Origin: Gymnorhina tibicen
Lineage: Eukaryota; Chordata; Aves; Passeriformes; Artamidae
DNA length: 64,000 bases
Assembly: GCA_013399875.1 (NCBI GenBank)
Contig: VXAZ01001747.1
Location: 378,646 to 442,645 of the forward strand
Direction: 5' to 3'
Shown here: piece by piece, positions 60,501-64,000 of the stretch
Layout: each line of letters starts with the position of its first letter
Numbering within the stretch: the stretch's first letter is position 1
Translations under genes and position numbers: made by a program
Notes under the pieces: generated by a model
Told to the model about the DNA's origin: nothing
The model's database searches: none
The model's input: the letters and a program-made list of their open reading frames with translations, nothing else

Positions 60501-63448
60501 TCACTTGGAAACAGAAAAAATAAACTGGAAACTGGCTCTGATTTATCCTTTGTAGACAGACTGATGTCAAGTCACCTCCCTGACCCAGACTTGTTGCCTC
60601 ACTGTCCCATAGAACAGAGGAAATTCCTAATGAATTGTTTAAGGCTCTCTCTCATCTATCCTGGATTTAGGGCCAGTTGAGAAGACAGCAACTTCCATGG
60701 GGCAGCACTGGGTTAACCACTGGCTTGGGATCCCCAGAAACATTTGAACATTTGCACATTTCCAGCTCCATTGTCTGAAGTGCTGTTCAGCACAACATCT
60801 TTTTTCTGCCTCATTCACCTTCCCAGAAAAAACCAAATTGAGTAAAACAACAAACATCAGACTCTTAGAAGCAAATTTCCTCACAGTGCTATTAGCAAAG
60901 CAGAAGTCTGGTGAGAGTCTTATCTAGTCCTGGAAGAACATTTCCTTTCACATGGTAGGCAAATCTAAAGCCGAATAGACTAGAGAAACAGTGGGGTATC
61001 AGGCCACTGAATTCCTCTTCATTACTTAAGTTGTTGGCTCCCCTCCTCCCCGTGTCTCTCTCCATTTATAAGCTCCCATTTATCATCATAAATCAGCCCA
61101 GCACTTTAACCAGAACACTTTGGGACTGCCTGAATCCTGGCTTTATGGAATGCTGCTCTGAGAGCTGCAATGACATCACAGCTGAGCTGTTACACACTGT
61201 CAAGGCTGTAACAGCCAAACCTCCACTGTGTTATATTTTTGTGGTTAATAACACATAAAGAACATAAAGAACTGACCTTGTGTCAGTTCTTGCTGGCCAA
61301 GCCAGAGAGCTTCCATCAGGCTTTCAGATGTAATAACAACAACACAAAATCAACCCCCAGTTAGGTCTCAGGGGGGCACAGAGTAGCACAGAGCAGTTGA
61401 AATTTTCAACAAGCCTGCTTGTTTCAGCAGGAAATCTTGGCGGAGGAGAAGGAGGGCATTTACACCACTTCCTGCTTTTCTGACTTGCAGATGATACATG
61501 ATACCTCAGGCTTCTGTCACATCATCTACAGCCAGGTCTCAGCAGCTTCCCATAACCAGTGCAGCTGCAGGCTTTAGTTTTGTTGATTACAGAAAACAAG
61601 GTACCAAAGTCAAATAACAATGCAAATAATGGCGAGACACTGCGAGCTGGATCTGACCCAAGCTGTCCTACCTCAAGGTCAAGCAGCAAGGCAGCAGTGG
61701 AGCTGGGATGAGAATCTAGACTTCACCAGGGACAACTCCTGTCCCAGGAGCCCAATCCTGCCAGGCACTCAGCACTTCAGCATCTCCTGGGCCCCCTAGC
61801 AGGATTGAATTGCTAATGGATGTGTTTGGGTAGAGGCTGGAATAACTCCAAGGGGCCCACGTGTATCACAACAGGAAATCTTTCTTGTAGGACCGTCCAG
61901 ACAAGCAAAAAATTTGTCAGAGAAGAAAAGGTCACAGTCTGATGTCAGCAAGTACTGGGATTTGGAAACCTGGACTGTGAAAGCTCCTGGAAAGCCACCC
62001 TTTCCAAGTCAAAGCTACACATGCCCCTGAGTCAGGCATCTCCTTTTAGGGCTGTCTGGCAGTGTTGTAGCAGAGGTCAAACCGCATCACACGTTCCCTC
62101 CTGACTGCACTGTGCTCAGGAATACAGACTGGGGAATGCAGCTCTAGAAGCAACTGCACTTCCTCTGCTACCCTCTGGGAGGAAAATCCAACAGCAACCG
62201 AATTCTAGGTGATTCAGAAGGAAGGGCTGGGGGGTGAAGAGTGTCCCTAAGCATGCCCGGGTGGCTTCCTCCAGCAGCGTCAAAAAGAGAGAGAGAGAGG
62301 GCCGAGGGGATGCGCCATTGCTGGAGGCTCAGCTCCCAAGCGTCCCTTTCATACTGGTGCAAGACGGGAGCCAGAGCCCGCTTCAGAAAGACATTTAGTA
62401 TCTCTACTTTATGTCTCACTGGCAGGAACAGACCCTGCACTTAACGCTGCAGACTGAGCAGACACTTTGCAGTCCTCATCCCAGCCGAGTTTGCTAGGAA
62501 GGAGAGCTGTGAGCAGTCTGGGATGCACCAGGAATGCAGGTTCTCTCACGTTCACTCCCTCCCAGACAGGTGCACGGCGAGCTCCTGCCTCCGGGTCCGG
62601 CAGATGCAGAACAACTGCCTGGGCTCTGCAGGCACTGCCGCTCAGCAGAGCAGGAGCAGATTTGGAGTACGCAGGACCCCTTCGCATCCTTCTGGGTTGG
62701 GTGAGCAAGAGAGCCGGTGCCAAGTTATCCCACCCTCACGTGCCATCAGAGCTCAGAGGGCGGAGAGAAGCCATCAGCCCTGTCGAGACGAGGACAAAAC
62801 TTACTCGACTGTTTGTTGCTCGGGGGCTGGAAGAGAGAGCAGCTCCCGAGAGCGAGAGCATTTCGCATCTGTCACCCTCCGGGTGGCTGTGACTCTGGAG
62901 AAGCTCTCTGTCCCTTGGCAGTCCCTCGAGCCAAGGCGTCAGCCCCTCTCCATGCTCCAGAGTCGCGTTTGTGCGCAGTCCGCTGCCCCTGCCCGGCCAG
63001 CCGCAACCCACCGGCATCTCCCCGCCGGACGCGGGCACCCAGCGAACCGGGAGCCTGTCCGGGCCGCCGGGGCTTCCGGGGCCGGGAGCTGCGGCCCCGG
63101 AGACGGAGCCAGCCCGGCGGCTACTGGAGCCCGCAGACACCCAGCGGCGAGGGGCGCGTAGGGCGGCGGGAGGGCGGCGGGAGGGCGGCGGGGACGGCGG
63201 CTTTCCCTCGCCCCGCAGGGTCACCGGCTCCGCTCCTGTCCCCATCCCGGGCTTCAGCTATGAATAGCTTGAGCCGATTAACCCGGCCCAGGGGAGAGGG
63301 GGAAAGATACCGAGCAAAGGAAACTTACATCCTCTGCGGCCATAGGTAGGACATCCTCGGAGTCCAGCACCTCGATTTCTTCCGCCTCCGAGCTGGCAGC
63401 CACAGCAGGGGAAGAGCTGGCGTGAGGCTCCGGCAGCCTGTCTCCCAT
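6304..63448 (-). CDS. RHBDL3: RHBDL3, rhomboid-like intramembrane serine protease (nine spliced coding exons, 407 aa)
   Basis: Joined exons total 1224 bases and read without a stop for 407 codons, close to the roughly 404 aa recalled for human RHBDL3. The order is an acidic N-terminus (1-40), an EF-hand pair (41-101), a conserved juxtamembrane segment (102-166), then a rhomboid core with seven likely helices (about 167-189, 216-241, 253-272, 277-299, 303-322, 343-364, 375-399). Rhomboid motifs seen are W215-R216 in loop 1, H229-x3-N233 in TM2, G279-S-S281-G in TM4 (nucleophile S281) and H346 in the AHLGG motif of TM6, so the Ser-His dyad is intact. The family cleaves membrane proteins inside the bilayer; substrates of this member are poorly known. 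Mouse ventrhoid is expressed in the developing nervous system. The start was chosen from similarity of the MG start and N-terminus to human and a good context (A at -3, G at +4). One intron is GC-AG and one exon is only 24 bases. Confidence 0.96.
6576..7292 (-). other. RHBDL3: RHBDL3 intron 8 (717 bases)
   Basis: Donor A|GTAAGT, acceptor TTTGTTCCAG, phase 1. I see only unique, CpG-poor sequence with no repeat or exon-like segment. Confidence 0.95.
7293..7353 (-). CDS. RHBDL3: RHBDL3 coding exon 8 (residues 298-318), loop and TM5
   Basis: 61 bases encoding [20 protein letters not shown] plus the first base of Met318. The acceptor is GTCTCTTTTCCAG and the donor A|GTAAGT. The sequence matches the mammalian protein closely. 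Confidence 0.96.
7770..7787. repeat. (ATT)6 microsatellite
   Basis: Six perfect ATT units in intron 7. Confidence 0.95.
9057..9073. repeat. (CCA)n microsatellite
   Basis: Five CCA units followed by CC and a CACACAC tail, in intron 7. Confidence 0.9.
9891..9991 (-). CDS. RHBDL3: RHBDL3 coding exon 7 (residues 264-297), catalytic GxSG exon (TM4)
   Basis: 101 bases with acceptor GTTTCCCCCAG and donor ATG|GTGAGT. It encodes [19 protein letters not shown] then [15 protein letters not shown]279-S280-S281-G282 is the rhomboid GxSG motif and S281 the predicted nucleophile, followed by GVYAL as in secretase-A type rhomboids. Nothing in the exon suggests loss of activity. Confidence 0.97.
9992..12116 (-). 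other. RHBDL3: RHBDL3 intron 6 (2125 bases)
   Basis: Donor G|GTAGGT, acceptor TTTCCCCCAG, phase 1. Unique AT-rich sequence with an A-run at about 11461-11471; nothing else recognised. Confidence 0.95.
12117..12229 (-). CDS. RHBDL3: RHBDL3 coding exon 6 (residues 226-264), TM2 with HxxxN motif and TM3
   Basis: 113 bases with acceptor CCTTGCTGCAG and donor GCAG|GTAGGT. It encodes [20 protein letters not shown] and the following [19 protein letters not shown]229 and N233 form the oxyanion-stabilising HxxxN motif of rhomboid TM2; VPLEMVHG is the conserved loop before TM3. It begins with the third base of Gly226 and ends after the first base of Gly264. Confidence 0.97.
12230..16565 (-). other. 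RHBDL3: RHBDL3 intron 5 (4336 bases)
   Basis: Donor GG|GTGAGT, acceptor TTGCTGCAG, phase 2. I see only unique intronic sequence, with a short A-run near 12537-12545 and no mobile element or exon-like block. Confidence 0.95.
16566..16714 (-). CDS. RHBDL3: RHBDL3 coding exon 5 (residues 177-226), TM1 end, loop 1 and start of TM2
   Basis: 149 bases starting [10 protein letters not shown] after TCTTCTAG and ending in FMHAG, with Gly226 split 2+1 across the next intron. It holds the rhomboid loop-1 WR motif (W215-R216, in AQAWRYLTY). The donor is GG|GTGAGT. A TGCTAAC branch-point-like heptamer lies about 22 bases upstream of the 3' splice site (16735-16741). The frame and the match to the family [23 protein letters not shown] pattern make the call secure. 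Confidence 0.97.
16715..17410 (-). other. RHBDL3: RHBDL3 intron 4, GC-AG intron (696 bases)
   Basis: The donor is GAG|GCAAGT (17405-17410 on the plus strand) and the acceptor CTCTTCTAG|GTTGCC, phase 0. The GC donor has the strong AG|GCAAGT consensus typical of functional GC-AG introns. A TGCTAAC branch-like motif lies at 16735-16741. Frame and homology on both sides (ITIVE joined to VAFFL) fix the boundary. Confidence 0.92.
17411..17635 (-). CDS. RHBDL3: RHBDL3 coding exon 4 (residues 102-176), juxtamembrane region and start of TM1
   Basis: 225 bases beginning [11 protein letters not shown] after a TCTTTTACCCAG acceptor and ending at ITIVE. It includes the highly conserved [19 protein letters not shown] and [15 protein letters not shown] stretches that precede TM1 in RHBDL1-3. 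Phase 0 at both ends. The donor is GAG|GCAAGT, a GC donor with otherwise perfect consensus. The nearby GT (4 bases further, GCAA|GTACC) would shift the frame into exon 5, so the GC donor is the only choice that keeps the protein. Confidence 0.97.
18266..18500. promoter_or_regulatory. Candidate intronic enhancer (POU/homeodomain cluster), intron 3
   Basis: AT-rich, repeat-free block with a perfect ATTTGCAAAT palindrome (18370-18379, POU octamer-like) next to GCATAATTAA and CAATTGCAT, a CAGATGG E-box, and a TAATTGTTAATTAG pair of homeodomain cores (18461-18474). Motif density suggests a conserved neural regulatory element, but conservation is not measured here. Confidence 0.35.
23595..23815. 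promoter_or_regulatory. Candidate intronic regulatory block with paired bZIP-like sites, intron 3
   Basis: Contains the palindrome ATTAGCTAAT (23605-23614) and, at 23776-23801, a perfect 9-base inverted repeat (ATTACGTGA, 8-base spacer, TCACGTAAT). Each arm resembles a PAR-bZIP/NFIL3 or CREB-like half palindrome. Confidence 0.35.
26698..26856 (-). CDS. RHBDL3: RHBDL3 coding exon 3 (residues 49-101), EF-hand exon
   Basis: 159 bases, phase 0 at both ends (CTATCCCAG| acceptor, CTG|GTGAGT donor). It carries both EF-hand loops. Loop 1 spans D50-P-D52-N-T54-G55-Y-I57-S-T-E60-K61, so the usual glutamate at loop position 12 is lysine, with a glutamate at position 11. Loop 2 spans D86-S-N88-S-E90-G91-R-I93-C-Y-Q-D97, a near-canonical loop with Asp at position 12. 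Loop 2 is therefore the better calcium-ligand candidate. The exon sits alone between a 9 kb and a 33 kb intron. Confidence 0.97.
29600..29725. promoter_or_regulatory. Candidate AT-rich homeodomain-site block, intron 2
   Basis: Clustered TAAT cores (GTAATTGGG, TATATAATTATTTTTT, GTTAATGATACCAATTAG) in repeat-free sequence about 350-450 bases from the CR1 fragment. No function can be assigned from motifs alone. Confidence 0.25.
30050..30560 (-). mobile_element. CR1 LINE, 5'-truncated 3' fragment
   Basis: The plus strand begins CATAGAATCACAGAATG, the complement of the ATTCTGTG-ATTCTATG octamer end of CR1. It continues through stretches characteristic of the CR1 3' region (TGAGTCCAGCTCCTGGCCC, CCTGGGGAGCCTGCTCCAGTG, CCAGGTGACGCTGCACCAGTG). 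The element is therefore on the minus strand, about 0.5 kb, and lacks almost all of ORF2. Divergence from the usual wording suggests an old copy. It is the only clear interspersed repeat I see in the window. Confidence 0.9.
34340..34364. promoter_or_regulatory. Inverted repeat with RUNX-like sites, intron 2
   Basis: ACCACATAA (34340-34348), a 7-base spacer, and TTATGTGGT (34356-34364). The arms include ACCACA and TGTGGT, the two orientations of the RUNX core; the right arm reads TGTGGTTTTT. Confidence 0.4.
38625..38915 (+). repeat. Purine-rich tract in intron 2
   Basis: About 290 bases of the plus strand are dominated by A and G (for example GAGGCAGGAGGAGAGGGCAG and GGAAAGAGGGAGGAG). The bias keeps minus-strand frames open, producing a long but meaningless Leu/Ser/Pro-rich open frame. 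Confidence 0.7.
40592..40669. repeat. Short tandem duplication with 60-base spacing
   Basis: CAAAGTAACTCACCCAAG occurs at 40592-40609 and again at 40652-40669. Between the copies AATTACCAAA and a related TGAATTACCAAAGTAAT segment also repeat internally, suggesting layered local duplications. Confidence 0.85.
44445..44477. promoter_or_regulatory. Perfect 12-base inverted repeat with homeodomain cores, intron 2
   Basis: GTCAATTAAAAT (44445-44456), a 9-base spacer (44457-44465), and its exact reverse complement ATTTTAATTGAC (44466-44477). Each arm holds a CAATTA/TAATTG homeodomain core. The surrounding 44385-44480 is rich in TTAATTA-like sites. Confidence 0.5.
58189..58212. repeat. Perfect 12-base tandem repeat (two copies)
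   Basis: TTGCATTCTCTT at 58189-58200 is repeated exactly at 58201-58212. It is followed by a homeodomain, TCF and SOX-like motif cluster (58230-58320). Confidence 0.95.
58585..58990. other. CpG-retaining block in intron 2 near the microexon
   Basis: About 14 CpGs occur in roughly 400 bases (for example ATCGACAATC, TGCCGGATG, ACACGTGGATTAG, GGTCACGGTTAAC, GCTGCGCC), several times the local intronic density. It is repeat-free and not GC-extreme. Two short minus-strand open frames (58587-58787 and 58806-59024) resemble no known protein. A conserved or hypomethylated enhancer is one explanation. Confidence 0.4.
59779..59802 (-). CDS. RHBDL3: RHBDL3 coding exon 2, 24-nt microexon (residues 41-48, HWKALFDQ)
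   Basis: The exon encodes HWKALFDQ and is flanked by CTGCCTTTCAG| upstream and |GTATGT downstream, both phase 0. It bridges MAAED of exon 1 to FDPDN of exon 3, matching the HWKVLFDQ recalled at this place in human RHBDL3. It supplies the end of the entering helix of the first EF-hand. At 24 bases it is in the microexon class. Two TGC triplets lie at -15 to -13 and -10 to -8 from the exon, with a pyrimidine-rich run further upstream. This layout is typical of SRRM4-dependent neural microexons; that regulation is inference. The exon is too short to find by open-frame scanning. Confidence 0.93.
61253..61291. repeat. Tandem 9-mer adjoining a 10-base hairpin, intron 1
   Basis: ACATAAAGA is repeated at 61253-61261 and 61262-61270. 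The second copy runs into AAGAACTGAC (61267-61276), a 5-base loop, and GTCAGTTCTT (61282-61291), a perfect 10-base inverted repeat. TGACCTTG across the loop is the complement of an extended nuclear-receptor half-site (CAAGGTCA). Confidence 0.6.
62286..62299. repeat. (AG)n dinucleotide run
   Basis: AGAGAGAGAGAGAG after an A-run, in intron 1. Confidence 0.9.
63161..63194. repeat. 11-base G-rich tandem repeat (about 3 copies)
   Basis: GGGCGGCGGGA is repeated at 63161-63171 and 63172-63182, with a variant GGGCGGCGGGGA at 63183-63194. It is just inside intron 1 in the CpG island and could form a G-quadruplex on the plus strand. Confidence 0.9.
63329..63448 (-). CDS. RHBDL3: RHBDL3 coding exon 1 (residues 1-40)
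   Basis: Encodes the acidic, Ser/Ala/Glu-rich cytoplasmic N-terminus, starting [10 protein letters not shown] and ending PMAAED. The donor on the minus strand is GAT|GTAAGT, phase 0. The ATG has A at -3 and G at +4. The frame upstream of this ATG runs into the N gap 18 bases away, so a longer start cannot be formally excluded, but the MG start matches the mammalian protein. This is the least conserved part of the protein. It lies inside the CpG island. Confidence 0.9.
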
Positions 63449-63466
63449 GCTTGGAAACGGTCCCCC

Positions 63467-63523
63467 NNNNNNNNNNNNNNNNNNNNNNNNNNNNNNNNNN
63501 NNNNNNNNNNNNNNNNNNNNNNN
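63467..63523. other. Assembly gap (57 N) in the 5'UTR or promoter
   Basis: The run of N is flanked by C-tracts on both sides (CCCCC before, CCCCCCGCCCCCCC after), which are G-rich on the transcribed strand and could form a quadruplex. True gap length is unknown. Any upstream in-frame start or the end of the 5'UTR may be hidden here, so open frames drawn across it are not meaningful. Confidence 0.98.
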
Positions 63524-63660
63524 CCCCCCGCCCCCCCTTCTCCCCAGATCCTTAAAGAAATTAAGCCTAGCTGCTGCTTGGCAAACTTTCAAGCGCGGCC
63601 GAGCCTGCCTTCATGACTCCCGCAGCCGGGAGGGGAGGAAATCCTCCATCCAGGGAACAT

Positions 63661-63665
63661 CCAAT
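63661..63665 (+). promoter_or_regulatory. CCAAT box candidate upstream of RHBDL3
   Basis: CCAATTAGCG at 63661-63670 stands out as an AT-containing motif in otherwise GC-rich promoter DNA. It combines a CCAAT pentamer (usable in either orientation) with a TAAT-type homeodomain core. Confidence 0.3.
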
Positions 63666-63738
63666 TAGCGCGGGCAGCGCCGGCGGGCGGCATCCCGGCG
63701 ACCGAGCTCCGGCCGGGGCAGTGCCCCCTCCCCGCCTC

Positions 63739-63745
63739 CCGCCCC
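63739..63745 (-). promoter_or_regulatory. GC box (Sp1-like GGGGCGG) upstream of RHBDL3
   Basis: GGGGCGG on the minus strand, about 290 bases upstream of the start codon, inside the CpG island. Such matches are common in GC-rich DNA, so this is only a candidate. Confidence 0.25.
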
Positions 63746-64000
63746 TGCGGCCGGGCGGTGCCCCCGGCCCGGGCACGGCCGGCACCTCCCCCGAGCCATC
63801 GCCCGGGGACGGGGGTCCGCCCTTCCCGGCGCGGGGGAGCCCCGGGGACTCTCGGAGGCAGAGCCCGGAGCTGCGGCACGTCCGAGGATGCGGGCTGGGC
63901 GGCGGCGGGGAGAGCAGCGCCGGGTGGCCCCTGCCCACGGCCGGCACCGCCTCCCACGGGGCGACCCGAGGCTCGGCCGTGGCCGGCACCGGGCAGGCTC

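Larger units (their letters stand above)
59803..63328 (-). other. RHBDL3: RHBDL3 intron 1 (3526 bases)
   Basis: Donor GAT|GTAAGT, acceptor CTGCCTTTCAG, phase 0. The 5' part of the intron (roughly 62860-63328) lies in the CpG island and includes an 11-base G-rich tandem repeat. The rest is unique sequence with a short hairpin at 61267-61291 and an AG dinucleotide run at 62286-62299. Confidence 0.93.
62860..64000. promoter_or_regulatory. RHBDL3: CpG-island promoter region of RHBDL3
   Basis: CpG density and GC content rise sharply from about 62.9 kb to the right edge, spanning the first intron start, exon 1 and the upstream sequence. No TATA box was identified, as is usual for CpG-island genes. 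A CCAAT sequence at 63661-63665 is about 210 bases upstream of the ATG, and a GC box (GGGGCGG on the minus strand) is at 63739-63745. The transcription start cannot be placed. The island is cut by the window end and by an N gap. Confidence 0.75.

Noticed and set aside
61783..61805. CTCF-like GGGCCCCCTAGCAGG
   Set aside because: Only a partial match to the CTCF core; too weak without binding or conservation data.
62467..63349. Several long overlapping open frames on both strands (up to 212 codons) around 62.5-63.3 kb
   Set aside because: They lie in the CpG island, where stop codons are rare; translations are low-complexity Pro/Ala/Arg/Gly and match no family. They overlap RHBDL3 exon 1 or intron 1.
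63278..63616. Open frames running through the N gap, including an upstream ATG in frame with RHBDL3
   Set aside because: The frame across the gap depends on an arbitrary number of N. Similarity to the mammalian N-terminus supports the ATG at 63448-63446.
1..64000. Prokaryotic operons, CRISPR arrays, phage or viral modules, endogenous retrovirus
   Set aside because: The window is intron-containing vertebrate DNA; no CRISPR-like repeat-spacer array, LTR pair or retroviral protein motif was seen.

Overview
This window is vertebrate nuclear DNA, most likely from a bird. The signs are one truncated CR1 LINE with the octamer-type 3' end, very low interspersed-repeat content, no SINE, Alu or L1, strong CpG depletion broken by a GC-rich island with a short assembly gap, and intron sizes typical of a compact sauropsid genome. 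A crocodilian or turtle cannot be excluded from sequence alone.

Almost the whole window is one minus-strand gene, which I identify as RHBDL3 (rhomboid-like 3, ventrhoid). I rebuilt nine coding exons by translating each candidate, matching it to the known protein and checking splice sites and phase. From 5' to 3' on the minus strand they are 63448-63329, 59802-59779, 26856-26698, 17635-17411, 16714-16566, 12229-12117, 9991-9891, 7353-7293 and 6575-6304. They total 1224 bases, giving 407 codons plus stop, with every junction in frame. The protein has an acidic N-terminus, an EF-hand pair and a seven-helix rhomboid core. The rhomboid motifs are intact: HxxxN (H229/N233), GxSG (S281) and the TM6 histidine (H346). 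It should therefore be an active-type intramembrane protease, not an inactive iRhom.

Layout: 1-6303 is downstream sequence, probably a long RHBDL3 3'UTR with several minus-strand poly(A) hexamers. Its far left edge may touch the end of a convergent plus-strand gene; known vertebrate synteny suggests C17orf75, but no coding part of it is visible. The stretch 6304-17635 holds exons 9 to 4. Intron 3 (9 kb) and intron 2 (33 kb) fill 17636-59778, interrupted only by the EF-hand exon at 26698-26856. Exon 2 is a 24-base microexon. Exon 1 and its CpG-island promoter occupy about 62.9-64.0 kb, with a 57-base N gap just upstream of the start codon.

The points most worth a second look are the in-frame 24-nt microexon with UGC motifs next to its 3' splice site, a GC-AG intron 4 required by the reading frame, the all-phase-0 EF-hand cassette, an isolated GC-rich patch in the downstream region, a CpG-retaining block in intron 2, and several intronic inverted repeats built around transcription-factor-like sites. 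I found no undescribed multi-gene system. The window is a single eukaryotic gene with regulatory candidates in its introns.
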